Notes under the pieces: generated by a model
Database searches by the model: none
Seen by the model: only the letters and a program-made list of their open reading frames with translations
What the model was told of the DNA's origin: nothing
Part shown: one piece after another, positions 54,369-62,335 of the stretch
Layout: each line of letters opens with the position of its first letter
Numbering within the stretch: position 1 is the stretch's first letter
Translations under genes and position numbers: made by a program
Origin: Trebonia sp963734665
Lineage (GTDB): Bacteria > Actinomycetota > Actinomycetes > Streptosporangiales > Streptosporangiaceae
DNA length: 64,000 nt
Direction: 5' to 3'
Assembly (NCBI GenBank): GCA_963734665.1
Contig: CAVTIR010000005.1
Location: 186,001-250,000 of the forward strand

Positions 54369-55025
54369 TCAGTACAGCAGGCCCGCGTAGTGCGGCTCGG
54401 CGTAGTGCGCCTCTAGCTCCTCAAGCGTCTCGGGCGGGTCCTGCACCAACTTGCACAGCGCCGCGACCGACGGCATCTCGTCGACCGACGGCCACTGCTC
54501 AGGCGACCAGAGGCCAGACCGCATGAACGCCTTCGGGCAGTGCGAGAAGACCTGCTCGACGTCGATCACCAGCGCGAGCACCGGCCGCTTGCCCTTTACC
54601 GCCAGGTCGTCGAACCACGGCGCGTCCCTGACGAGCCGCGCCCGCCCGTTGACCCGCAGCGTGTCGTTCCGTCCTGGGATCAGCGCGATCAGCCCGACGT
54701 GCGGGTTGGCCAGCACGTTCATGTACCCGTCGGCCCGCCTGTTGCCTGGCCGCTCGGCGATCACGACCGTGTGCGGGTCGAGCACGTGGATGAGGCGGCC
54801 CGCGGGGTCGCCCTTGGGGGACGCGTCGCAGTTACCGTCCGCATCCGAGGTCGCGAGCACGCAGAACGGCGACGACTGCAGCCATTCGATCTGCAGCGGG
54901 TGCAGCGACGACCGGTCCTTGGTCGCCGCCCGTCCGGTGGCGTGCCCGCCGAGGACCTCGCGCAGTTCGGCCTCGGTGGTGATCTCGGTGATCTCGTTGA
55001 TCTCGGTGACTTCGGGGACTGACAT
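54369..55025 (-). CDS. FMN-dependent PPOX-type flavoprotein (MSMEG_1061 family)
   Basis: Pyridoxamine 5'-phosphate-oxidase-fold protein of about 218 residues: SPFCVLATSDADGNCDASPKGD, PHTVVIAERPGNRRADGYMN, ANPHVGLIALIPGRNDTLRVNG and the terminal DVEQVFSHCPKAFMRSGLW. It is longer than the F420 types at 41068 and 45244 and belongs to an FMN-type subgroup of unknown substrate. ATG 55025 lies 5 bp beyond the stop of the PPK2 gene, whose last codons carry its GTGAGG ribosome site, so the two genes are co-transcribed. It converges with maf, two bases apart. Confidence 0.83.
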   Translation of the reverse strand: MSVPEVTEINEITEITTEAELREVLGGHATGRAATKDRSSLHPLQIEWLQSSPFCVLATSDADGNCDASPKGDPAGRLIHVLDPHTVVIAERPGNRRADGYMNVLANPHVGLIALIPGRNDTLRVNGRARLVRDAPWFDDLAVKGKRPVLALVIDVEQVFSHCPKAFMRSGLWSPEQWPSVDEMPSVAALCKLVQDPPETLEELEAHYAEPHYAGLLY

Positions 55026-55030
55026 GGGCC

Positions 55031-55981
55031 TCACAGTCTCGTGAACGACTGGAGCGTCGTCTGCTCTGACAGCAGCGCCGACGGTCCGATGATCTTCGGG
55101 TCCGGCTTGCCGACGACCTCCTTGTCCTTGCCGTCGTAGTCGAACTTCTCAAGGATGTGCCGGATGGCCTCAAGCCGGGCGCGCTTCTTGTCGTTGGACT
55201 TCACCACCGTCCACGGCGCGTCGGCCGTGTCGGTGTAGAAGAACATTGCCTCTTTAGCCTCGGTGTAATCGTCCCATTTGTCCAATGACTGGATGTCCAT
55301 CGGCGACAGTTTCCACTGCCGTACCGGGTCGACCTGCCGGATCACGAACCGCGTCCGCTGCTCGGACCGGGTCACGGAAAACCAGAACTTCGTCAGGTCC
55401 AGCCCGGAGTGGACCAGCATCCGCTCGAACTCCGGCGCCTCCCGCATGAACTCCATGTACTCCTCAGGCGTGCAGAAGCCCATCACGCGCTCGACGCCGG
55501 CCCGGTTGTACCAGGAACGGTCGAACATCACGATCTCCCCAGCCGACGGCAGGTGCGTCACGTACCGCTGGAAGTACCACTGGGTGCGCTCGGTCTCGGT
55601 TGGCTTCACCAGCGCGACGACGCGCGCGCCCCGTGGGTTCAGGTGCTCGGTGAACCGCTTGATCGTGCCGCCCTTGCCGGCCGCGTCCCGGCCCTCGAAG
55701 ACGATGATGATCCGCTGGCCGGTGTCTTTCACCCAGTTCTGCAGCTTGACGAGCTCAATCTGCAGCAACCGCTTGTAGCGGTCGTAGTAGTCGCGGGTCA
55801 TCCGCTCGTTGTACGGATAGTCTTCCCGCCAGGTGTCCACCGGCGTCCCGTCCGGCCACAGCAAGACGGGATCGTCGTCATCGTCGTCCACCACCCGGAG
55901 CCCGGCGAGAACGGCGAGGTCTGCGGGGTCCTTCGACCCAGGCGAAGGCAGCGAGTTGAACACGTTATAAATACAACACAT
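55031..55981 (-). CDS. ppk2: Polyphosphate kinase 2
   Basis: Protein of up to 316 residues that uses polyphosphate to phosphorylate nucleoside diphosphates (or the reverse). Seen: Walker A FEGRDAAGKGGTIKRF (95-110), HLNPRGARVVALVKP, Walker B VMFDRSWYNRAGVERVMGF (151-169), and lid residues KFWFSVTRSEQRTRF. Length and one-domain structure fit class I PPK2. The start is uncertain: ATG 55981, or GTG 55963, which follows TGTATT by 6 nt. It forms an operon with the flavoprotein gene downstream. Confidence 0.9.
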   Translation of the reverse strand: MCCIYNVFNSLPSPGSKDPADLAVLAGLRVVDDDDDDPVLLWPDGTPVDTWREDYPYNERMTRDYYDRYKRLLQIELVKLQNWVKDTGQRIIIVFEGRDAAGKGGTIKRFTEHLNPRGARVVALVKPTETERTQWYFQRYVTHLPSAGEIVMFDRSWYNRAGVERVMGFCTPEEYMEFMREAPEFERMLVHSGLDLTKFWFSVTRSEQRTRFVIRQVDPVRQWKLSPMDIQSLDKWDDYTEAKEAMFFYTDTADAPWTVVKSNDKKRARLEAIRHILEKFDYDGKDKEVVGKPDPKIIGPSALLSEQTTLQSFTRL

Positions 55982-56120
55982 AAGAGAGATCGGGTCACGA
56001 GTGGGGGCGCGGTGTTCACGCGCGCGTCGGTGCCCGGTTTCCGGCCCTCAAGCCCGAACGCAGCCGTGGTCTCAGTCCCGGCTCGCACGTGCCTGCGGTC
56101 GCCGCGATAACCTGTGCGGC

Positions 56121-56615
56121 ATGAGCACTGTAATCCCCCGGGGGGACGACCCCCTGTCCCCTCCGGAAACAGTGATCTACACCGACGGGGCGTGCAGCGG
56201 TAACCCGGGCCCGGGCGGCTGGGGCGCGGTGCTCAGGCACGGCGACGTGGTCAAGGAACTGCACGGCGGGGAGCACTCGACAACCAACAACCGGATGGAG
56301 CTCCTCGCGGCCATCTCGGCGCTTGAGGCGCTCACCAGGCCTGCACCGGTGCAGCTTTACACGGACAGCAAGTACGTGCTCGACGGGATCACTAAGTGGC
56401 TGCCCGGCTGGCAGCGCAACGGCTGGAAGACCTCGTCGAAGCAGCCGGTGAAGAACGTGGACCTGTGGCAGCGCCTGGTCGCGGCGATGGCCCCGCACGA
56501 GGTCAGCTGGCACTGGGTGAAGGGCCACAACGGAGACCCGGGCAACGAGCGAGCCGACGAACTGGCCCGTCTGGGCATCGAAGAAACCCGGCGGGGAGCT
56601 TCCACAAGGCTCTAA
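56121..56615 (+). CDS. rnhA: Ribonuclease HI
   Basis: Protein of 164 residues that cleaves the RNA strand of RNA-DNA hybrids. The catalytic D-E-D-D set is visible: YTDGACSGNPGPGGWGA, NNRMELLAAISALEAL, YTDSKYVLDGI and HNGDPGNERADELA, with the basic handle GWQRNGWKTSSKQPVKNVDLW. ATG 56121 lies after GATAACCT, so it may be leaderless. Residues 5-16 (IPRGDDPLSPPE) are not part of the conserved fold and are encoded by a copy of the GGGGGACGACCCCC element at 56135-56165, an apparent in-frame insertion at the N-terminus. Confidence 0.95.
   Translation: MSTVIPRGDDPLSPPETVIYTDGACSGNPGPGGWGAVLRHGDVVKELHGGEHSTTNNRMELLAAISALEALTRPAPVQLYTDSKYVLDGITKWLPGWQRNGWKTSSKQPVKNVDLWQRLVAAMAPHEVSWHWVKGHNGDPGNERADELARLGIEETRRGASTRL
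56135..56165. repeat. GC-palindrome element inside rnhA
   Basis: CCCCCGGGGGGACGACCCCC, then TGTCCCCTCCGG, lies in frame between the start codon and the conserved VIYTDG of RNase HI. The first part is the same as at 62082-62101. Confidence 0.75.
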
Positions 56616-56629
56616 CAGCAACCACAACA

Positions 56630-56660
56630 GGAGGCGGCCCGGTCTTCGGGCCGCCTCCTG
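56630..56660 (+). terminator. Terminator hairpin of rnhA
   Basis: AGGAGGCGGCCCG-GTCTT-CGGGCCGCCTCCT, a perfect 13-bp stem 15 bp past the rnhA stop. It is the first of three hairpins in a row. Confidence 0.75.
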
Positions 56661-56860
56661 CTGCAACCACAAGGCCTCAACCCCAGCCACAGCGCGAGGC
56701 AGCGCGGGTTTTGCGCTGCCTACGAACAGCAACCACAAGGCCTTAACCTCAGCCACCGTGTGGGGGCGGCGCGGTTTTTGCGCCGTCTCCACCGCGGGGG
56801 GTATCGGGGGTGCGCAGCCCCCCATGATCGGGGGGTGCAGGGGGGTCGTCCCCCCGCGAG
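56661..56860. repeat. Tandem hairpin units and G-rich palindrome cluster
   Basis: CAACCACAAGGCCTCAACC (56665) and CAACCACAAGGCCTTAACC (about 56730) each precede a hairpin: AGGCAGCGC-GGGTTTT-GCGCTGCCT (about 56699-56723) and GGCGGCGC-GGTTTTT-GCGCCGTC (about 56764-56787). From 56794 a cluster of GGGGGG/CCCCCC runs forms another copy of the dispersed GC palindrome. No gene. Confidence 0.65.
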
Positions 56861-56870
56861 CTAACTCAGC

Positions 56871-57861
56871 TCAGCACTTTCCGTAGTACGCGCCGCTGTG
56901 GTACGTGGTCCACGGGCCCCAGTTGGTGCCGTCCTGGGACAGGTCGACCGCCGACTGGGCGTTCTGGGTCGGGTTGAGCGTGGCGAGTGAGCCGTTCGAG
57001 GCGTTGATCTGCCAGAGGCCGTAGTCGGCGGTCGGGCTGATCGCGCCCGGGTTGCCGCCGGACTCGGCCATGGCGATCTCGGCGGCCATGAACGCGGCGG
57101 ACGGGCTGCCGCCTGCCTGCTCCCAGAGTTGCTCAAGGCCTGAGCAGCTGTACATGCCCCCCGGGGCCGACTGGACGACCACGGTGCCGCCGTCGGCGGC
57201 ACCACCGATGCTGGCGGACGACCCGCCGTTGCTCTGGCTGTTGTCCTCGCTGCTTTCCGCCAAACTGCTGTTGTTGGACGTCGAGGACACTGTTCTGCGT
57301 CACCGGCTGAACCGGCTTGGCGTGCCTCGGCACGTAGTCGGAGAGCGAGTACTGCGCGGGGACGGTCGCCGGGATGAGGAGGCGCTGGCCCGGGTAGATC
57401 AGGTTCGGATCCGAGAGCGTCGTGTCGTTCTCGTGGTAGAGGTACTGCCAGTCGTCGGCGTTTTGGTAGTACTGATCGGCGATCTTGGACAGCGAGTCGC
57501 CGCTACGCACCTGGTAGTACGAGTTCTTGGCCACCGTGGTGTGCCGCGCAGGCTTGGCGGCGGTGATGGCGACGGTCCGCGTCGCGAACGAGTCGAGCGT
57601 CGCGGCCGTCGCGCGGGCCGAGGTAGCAGCGTCTGTGCTTGCGGCTGCCCTCGTGTGGCTCTGCGCCGTCACGGTGACCGGCTTAGCGGAGTCAGCGAGC
57701 GCGTGCGATGCCTGCGGCGCCGCCACGAGCGCGCCGGCGATGGCGACAGCCGGAGCCGCCTTGCCTGCCTGCTGTGCGACCTTCTCTACCTGCGAGGGGC
57801 TCGTGTGGCGTCCCCTGCGCCTGATCCTCACAGGCCGGCGGTCACTACGCCCAGCGGTCAT
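56871..57861 (-). pseudogene. LysM plus transglycosylase-like wall hydrolase, frameshifted
   Basis: The first frame (ATG 57861) encodes an Arg-rich start, a signal/anchor-like helix (AGKAAPAVAIAGALVAAPQ), a Ser/Thr/Ala linker and one LysM domain (YYQVRSGDSLSKIADQYYQN, NLIYPGQRLLIP). Near 57288 the frame is lost. The downstream frame, to 56871, encodes a Ser/Asn/Gly linker and a transglycosylase SLT-like domain (YSCSGLEQLWEQAGGSPSAA, AAEIAMAESGGNPGAISPT, DYGLWQINAS, WTTYHSGAYYGKC). Removing one G in AGTGTCC rejoins them into a normal secreted peptidoglycan lytic protein. Alternatively the second frame could start at GTG 57290 as a separate polypeptide, but its lack of a signal makes this unlikely. 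Confidence 0.75.
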
Positions 57862-58231
57862 GCTCTCCCCATAATGGATGCTTCGCCCTGCCTACGTGGC
57901 TACTAGACCTCTCGGCGGGGCCTGATAATGGTGACGGGCCGTCCTGTGCGCCCGCTATATTGTGGTTTCGAACGGTCTGTAGGCGTATGAGACCTTTAGT
58001 AGGCGTATGAAACCTTTAGTCCGTACCGAACCATCGGATGGAACTATTGCAGGGACCGCTGGGCGTCCGCAGGTAAACCGAGTTTTTTCCGTGATCATGC
58101 TGTGATCAAATACGGATAGAAGGGCAGCATGGCTGACAGAGGAGACTCGTGCTGATGACCGGTGTCGCGCCCGGACATCGGGGAGTACGGGGGAGTCGGC
58201 CCGTTGAGGGATGACTGCGATAATTTCAGGC
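57862..58231. promoter_or_regulatory. Intergenic region with 20-bp tandem direct repeats
   Basis: TAGGCGTATGAGACCTTTAG (57980-57999) is followed directly by TAGGCGTATGAAACCTTTAG (58000-58019), one change in 20. It lies between the divergent LysM and MaoC genes. Further on, GTGATCATGCTGTGATCA (58091-58108) repeats GTGATCA. A tiny open frame of 8 codons starts at 58130 after GGGCAGC. No larger gene; the repeats look like regulator-binding sites. Confidence 0.5.
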
Positions 58232-58702
58232 GTGACTGATCATGCTGAGCGCGTGGCTCGCTATTTCGAGGATTACGTCCCCGGGTTCACGGTGGACTGC
58301 GGCAGCTTCGCGATGCACGAGGCGGACATCATCGCCTTCGCGAAGGAGTACGACCCGCAGCCATTCCACGTCGACCCCGTGGCGGCCAAGGGCGGGCCGT
58401 TCGGCGGCTTGATCGCGAGCGGCTGGCACACGACGAGCGTGATGATGCGTCAGCTGGTGGAGTACTTCGTCAGCCCGGAGAGCAGTCTCGGCGCCGCGGG
58501 CATTGACGAGATCCGCTGGCCGAAGCCGGTCCGTCCCGGCGACACGCTGCACGTCCGCGCCACGGTCCTCGAAGCCCGCCGCTCAGGCAGCAAGCCCGAC
58601 CGGGGCATCGTCAAGTCCCTCGCCGAAGTGACCAACCAGGAAGGCGACCTCGTGATGAAGCTGACCGCGATCAACTTCATCCTCCTCCGCGACCCCGCGT
58701 AG
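58232..58702 (+). CDS. MaoC-family hydratase/dehydratase
   Basis: Protein of about 156 residues with a single hot-dog fold. The hydratase-2 motif is visible as FAKEYDPQPFHVDPVAAKGGPFGGLIASGWHT, with Asp and His in the catalytic positions, then DEIRWPKPVRPGDTLHVRATV. It would hydrate or dehydrate an acyl-CoA or related thioester; the substrate is unknown. GTG 58232 is preferred because GATAAT (58219-58224) lies 7 nt upstream, a leaderless promoter; ATG 58211 would overlap that box. Confidence 0.87.
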   Translation: MTDHAERVARYFEDYVPGFTVDCGSFAMHEADIIAFAKEYDPQPFHVDPVAAKGGPFGGLIASGWHTTSVMMRQLVEYFVSPESSLGAAGIDEIRWPKPVRPGDTLHVRATVLEARRSGSKPDRGIVKSLAEVTNQEGDLVMKLTAINFILLRDPA

Positions 58703-59031
58703 GTAACACGTGTCGGCGCGGCGGCGGGGTCCGTTCTTACGAGGAAGCTAGCCTTGCTCCGCTTGGCCGCGGCAAGAGCTGACGTCACCCGGAAGCGTTC
58801 CCCCGCCGCTGTCCTATCGGGCGTCTTGTCGCGTCACTAGGAACGAGCCGCACTTTGACTTTGATCTTGAATTTGACTTTGCCTGTTCAGGCATACGTTT
58901 GAGATGCGAGGGACGCCGGGGGATTAGCCCGTGACCTTCCGAAGAAGGTCGCGGGTAATCCCCCGGTGGCTCGCGCCGCACGCCCAAAAGTTTTGATTTT
59001 GGGGTTTTGACCGCTGATCCTCAGGTGAGGA
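58703..59031. other. Gene-free region with large hairpin
   Basis: 58916-58966 forms a long stem: CCGGGGGATTA-CCCG-GACCTTC, loop CGAA, complementary arm GAAGGTC-CGGG-TAATCCCCCGG, with GCGAG/CTCGC further out. It is preceded by a low-GC tract of TTTGA repeats (58855-58880). It may terminate the MaoC transcript or be another repeat element. No gene is seen. Confidence 0.55.
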
Positions 59032-59038
59032 TCAGCGG
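59011..59038 (-). terminator. Terminator overlapping the flotillin stop codon
   Basis: CCGCTGATCCTC-AGGT-GAGGATCAGCGG, a perfect 12-bp stem. On the minus strand the stem includes the TGA stop of the SPFH gene, and AAAA/TTTT-rich sequence follows. Confidence 0.75.
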
Positions 59039-60165
59039 TTTTGGCCGTTGCCGAGGGTGTTCGGGGTGATTGTGCCGTCGACTGGGGTAACGCCGACGCC
59101 CTTGCGGACCGCCTCCAGGATGGTCAGCCCCTGACTGACCAGCCCGGCGGCGATCTCGCCGAGCCCGTCCGCGCCGTTGAGCACGGTGACGTTGGCGCCG
59201 TTCAGTCCGGCGGCCGCCTCCTTGACGATCTGCGGGAGCTGGCCGATCAGCAACTGGTCGAGCGCCACCCGGTTGTTGGACGCGGCGGCCTCGGCCGCGA
59301 TCCTGGTCCGCTCCGCGTCGGCGATGGCGAGGATCTTCACCTTCTCCGCTTCGGCCTCGGCGGGCCTGATCACCTCGGAGACGAGCTGCTGCTGGCGGAG
59401 CTCGGCCTGGTGCTGCGCTAGCTCCGCCTGGGCGGAGATGACCGCGCGCTGCGCCGAGGCCTGAGCGAGGGGGCCGGCCTGCGCCGCCTCGGCCTGCGCC
59501 TTGTCGATCTCGGCCTTGTACTGGGCCTGGACGACCGCGGTCTGCCTGGCGAACTCGGCCTGCTTGCGGACCGACGCCTGCTGCGCCTCGGCCGACGCCT
59601 GGTCGGCCGCCGCCTGGGCGATCTTCGCCTGCCGCTGGATCGCCGCGTTGTTCGGCGCGGCCATCGCCGCGATGTAGCCGGCCCCCATGTCGTCGATGGA
59701 CTGGATCTGCAGCGAGTCGACGGTCAGGCCGATGGTGGCCATCTCCGCCTTGGACCCGTCGAGCACCTCGGAGGCCAGCTTCTGCCGCTCGGTGACGATC
59801 TCCTCGACGGTCATCGAGCCGATGATCGACCGCAGGTGGCCGGCGAAGACCCGGCCGGTCAGCACGGACATCTGGTCCTGGTCGGAAAGGAACCGCTGCC
59901 CGGCGTTCACGATCGACTCCGGGTCGTAGCCCACCTTGAACGCGATCACCGCCCGGACGTTCAGCGAGATGCCCTGCTTGGTCACGCAGGTCTCAGCGAC
60001 CTCCGCCTCCTGCATAGAAAGCGTCAGGTACCTGACCTTACGGAACAACGGCGTGACGAACGCGCCGTGCCCGGTGACTACCCGGAACGGCGCATCATTC
60101 ATCCCGCGGCGGCCACCGGAGATGAGCATTGCCTCATCGGGGGCGGGAACTCGGTAACCGAACAT
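59032..60165 (-). CDS. SPFH-domain (flotillin-like) protein
   Basis: Protein of 377 residues. N-terminal SPFH/band-7 domain: MFGYRVPAPDEAMLISGGRRG, FVTPLFRKVRYLTLSMQEAEV, AVIAFKVGYDPESIVNAGQRFL and the STICK-like MTVEEIVTERQKLASEVL. A long Ala/Gln/Glu coiled coil follows (about 185-300, QAKIAQAAADQASAEAQQAS onward), then the C-terminal VKEAAAGLNGANVTVLNG. No membrane helix, so peripheral association is expected. Flotillins scaffold membrane microdomains; the exact role is unknown. It starts 4 bp after an NfeD-like gene, forming the usual NfeD-SPFH operon. Confidence 0.9.
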   Translation of the reverse strand: MFGYRVPAPDEAMLISGGRRGMNDAPFRVVTGHGAFVTPLFRKVRYLTLSMQEAEVAETCVTKQGISLNVRAVIAFKVGYDPESIVNAGQRFLSDQDQMSVLTGRVFAGHLRSIIGSMTVEEIVTERQKLASEVLDGSKAEMATIGLTVDSLQIQSIDDMGAGYIAAMAAPNNAAIQRQAKIAQAAADQASAEAQQASVRKQAEFARQTAVVQAQYKAEIDKAQAEAAQAGPLAQASAQRAVISAQAELAQHQAELRQQQLVSEVIRPAEAEAEKVKILAIADAERTRIAAEAAASNNRVALDQLLIGQLPQIVKEAAAGLNGANVTVLNGADGLGEIAAGLVSQGLTILEAVRKGVGVTPVDGTITPNTLGNGQNR

Positions 60166-60169
60166 GGTT

Positions 60170-60439
60170 TCACTCTCCTGAGCGAGGAACTTCGGTAGAA
60201 CTTGGGGAAGCGGGGGCCTCGCCGAGCGGATCGTCCCATGCCATGACGTCGACCGTCCGCGGACCGAGGTAATCGATAATGAGGACCGTGGTCCCCTTCG
60301 GGAGGGGTGTCTTAGACCACGCCAGATAGCTCTCGGATCCGCCGCGGATCCTGATCAGCACCTCTCCAGGGCCAGCCGGGCCGCGTGAGGCAACGTTGAG
60401 CACACCGACCGTGCCGATCGCGGCTTCATCGCGTGCCAA
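60170..60439 (-). CDS. Short NfeD-like (OB-fold) protein
   Basis: Protein of 89 residues resembling only the C-terminal soluble OB domain of NfeD: GTVGVLNVASRGPAGPGEVLIRIRGG at the start and PLPKGTTVLIIDYLGPRTVDVMAWD after it. It lacks the membrane helices found in typical NfeD partners of flotillins. Its last codons contain the ribosome binding site of the SPFH gene 4 bp downstream. TTG 60439 appears to be the start, after AGGGGGTGA. A partner role for the SPFH protein is inferred from operon structure. Confidence 0.75.
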   Translation of the reverse strand: MARDEAAIGTVGVLNVASRGPAGPGEVLIRIRGGSESYLAWSKTPLPKGTTVLIIDYLGPRTVDVMAWDDPLGEAPASPSSTEVPRSGE

Positions 60440-60523
60440 ATGGAGTCACCCCCTGTGTGGGAATGCCGGAAAGACAGCCTAGTCTCGGCTGGCGTAAAAG
60501 CCACCGTTCGTTAGGCTAAGTAA

Positions 60524-62044
60524 GTGACTTTCCCTCACATCCAGCGTAATACTCCTGCGCAGTCGGGCGCTCACGCTGACGCTGGCGGCGGGCAGTCGCG
60601 GCGGACCGGTCTCGCCATGATCGTGATCATGGCGGGCGTCCTGATGACGGCCGTCGACACGACCATCGTGGTGCTCGCGCTGCCGGAGATCCAGCGCAGC
60701 CTGCATGTGGCGCTGTCCGACGTGGTCTGGGTGATCATCAGCTTCCTGCTGGTGATCACGTTGCTCGCCACCCAGGTCGGCAGGCTCGGCGACATGTTCG
60801 GCCGCGTCCGCATGTATGAGACCGGGTTCGGGGTCTTCGTCCTCGGCTCGCTGCTGTGCGCGCTGGCGTGGGACGAGATGTCGATCATCGTCTTCCGGGT
60901 CATCCAGGGGATTGGCGGCGCGCTGATCATGGCGAACAGCGGCGCGGTCATCGCCGACCTGTACCCGCGCGAGCAGCGTGGCCGCGCCTACGGGTTCACG
61001 TCGCTCGGCTGGACCATCGGGGCGGTCCTCGGCGTCGTGCTCGGCGGGCTGATCGTCACCTACATCTCGTGGCGCTGGATCTTCTGGATCAACGTGCCGA
61101 CCGGGGTGGCCGCGATCGCCGTCGCGCTCAGGGTCCTGCACGACAAGGGCGAGCGGGTCCGCCAGCGACTCGACCCGCTTGGCATGGTGGCGCTTGGCCT
61201 CGGCCTCTTCGGCGTGCTTTGGGCGATCACCAAGCTCGCGAACGGGCCGTTCGACGCTTCGACGGCCGGCTTCCTGATCGGCGGCGTGGTGTTCATCGGC
61301 GCGTTCGTGGCCATCGAGTCGCGCGTGCCCGCGCCCATGGTGCCGCTGCGGATCTTCAAGATCCCGACGATGGCCGCCTCGCTTTGCGCCTCGCTGTTCC
61401 AGGGACTAGCCAGCTTCGCCGTGCTCTTCCTGCTGCTGATGTACCTGCAGGGGCCGCGCGGTCTGTCGCCGATCAACGCCTCACTGCTGTTGCTGCCCGG
61501 CTACCTGATCTCCTCCGCCGCCGCCCTGTACGCGGGTCGGCTCGCTGACAGGCGCGGTCCCGTGCTGCCTGCGACGGTGGGCCTCGCCATGCAGGGCGTC
61601 GCGCTGATCTTGTACGCACAGCTCACCAACGGGACGCCGCTGTGGTGCATCGTGTGCATCGGCGTGGTGAACGCGGTCGGGGCGTCGCTCTTCTTTCCCG
61701 CCAACAGCTCGGCGATCATGAAGGCGGCACCGCCGGACATGTTCGGCATCGCGTCGGGGATGATGCGGACTTTCTCGAACGTCGGGATGGTGTTCTCGTT
61801 CTCTGTGGCCATCCTGGTTGCGTCGCGGTCCATCTCCCGGCAGCTCGCGTTCGCGATCTTCGTGGGCACGACATCGCTGCACGGGTCGCTGGCGTCGGCG
61901 TTCACGACCGGGCTGCACGCGGCGTTCTACGAGTCGGTGTCCTTCATGGTGCTCGCCGCGATCCTGTCCGCCCTGCGTGGCGGCTCTATCAGGCCCGGCC
62001 GCGCGAACCGCGATCGTATCGGGTCCGCCCGCGCGGACGAATAA
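60524..62044 (+). CDS. MFS drug exporter, DHA2 (14-helix) type
   Basis: Proton-driven inner-membrane exporter of 506 residues with about fourteen helices. Seen: AGVLMTAVDTTIVVLALPEIQ (motif D1 of DHA2), QVGRLGDMFGRVRMYETGF (motif A), RVIQGIGGALIMANSGAVIAD (motif B) and GWTIGAVLGVVLGGLI (motif C, antiporter). It exports hydrophobic compounds; the substrate is unknown. GTG 60524 follows TAAGTAAG closely and may be leaderless. Its 3' end is part of the sequence duplicated in tandem at 62040-62340. Confidence 0.9.
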   Translation: MTFPHIQRNTPAQSGAHADAGGGQSRRTGLAMIVIMAGVLMTAVDTTIVVLALPEIQRSLHVALSDVVWVIISFLLVITLLATQVGRLGDMFGRVRMYETGFGVFVLGSLLCALAWDEMSIIVFRVIQGIGGALIMANSGAVIADLYPREQRGRAYGFTSLGWTIGAVLGVVLGGLIVTYISWRWIFWINVPTGVAAIAVALRVLHDKGERVRQRLDPLGMVALGLGLFGVLWAITKLANGPFDASTAGFLIGGVVFIGAFVAIESRVPAPMVPLRIFKIPTMAASLCASLFQGLASFAVLFLLLMYLQGPRGLSPINASLLLLPGYLISSAAALYAGRLADRRGPVLPATVGLAMQGVALILYAQLTNGTPLWCIVCIGVVNAVGASLFFPANSSAIMKAAPPDMFGIASGMMRTFSNVGMVFSFSVAILVASRSISRQLAFAIFVGTTSLHGSLASAFTTGLHAAFYESVSFMVLAAILSALRGGSIRPGRANRDRIGSARADE

Positions 62045-62335
62045 CGCGTTTACAACCAACCGTTCCTGATGCTGCGGTCGTCCCCCGGGGGGACGACCCC
62101 CGTACCCCCCGATGTCCGCGCGGTCGGGCCTGATCGCAAAAGGCGCGATCGTATCAGGCCCGGCCGCGCGGACGAATAACGCGTTTACAACCAACCGTTC
62201 CTGATGCTGCGGTCGTCCCCCGGGGGGACGACCCCCCGTACCCCCCGATGTCCGCGCGGTCGGGCCTGATCGCAAAAGGCGCGATCGTATCAGGCCCGGC
62301 CGCGCGGACGAATAACACGCTTACAACCAACCGTT
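62040..62335. repeat. Tandem duplication of a convergent gene-end region, 135/136-bp period
   Basis: The block AATAACGCGTTTACAACCAA begins at 62040, 62175 and, as AATAACACGC, at 62311. Each full unit includes the last bases of the MFS gene (GCGGACGAATAA), the last codons of the convergent minus-strand gene (CAACCAACCGTTCCTGATGC), a GC-palindrome element (62079-62110, 62214-62247) and a hairpin GGGCCTGAT...ATCAGGCCC. There are no spacers, so it is not CRISPR. Confidence 0.85.

Noticed and set aside
57052..57906. Plus-strand open frame of 284 codons over the LysM gene
   Set aside because: Antisense shadow; the LysM and SLT-like motifs are on the minus strand, and the long frame only reflects GC bias.
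57862..58100. ydaO-type (cyclic di-AMP) riboswitch before the LysM/transglycosylase gene
   Set aside because: This riboswitch is common before actinobacterial wall hydrolases, so I looked for it, but the conserved core is not visible on the minus strand here.
62040..62335. CRISPR-like or attachment-site repeat
   Set aside because: The period is the whole unit with no spacer, and it contains the ends of two flanking genes, so it is a segmental tandem duplication.
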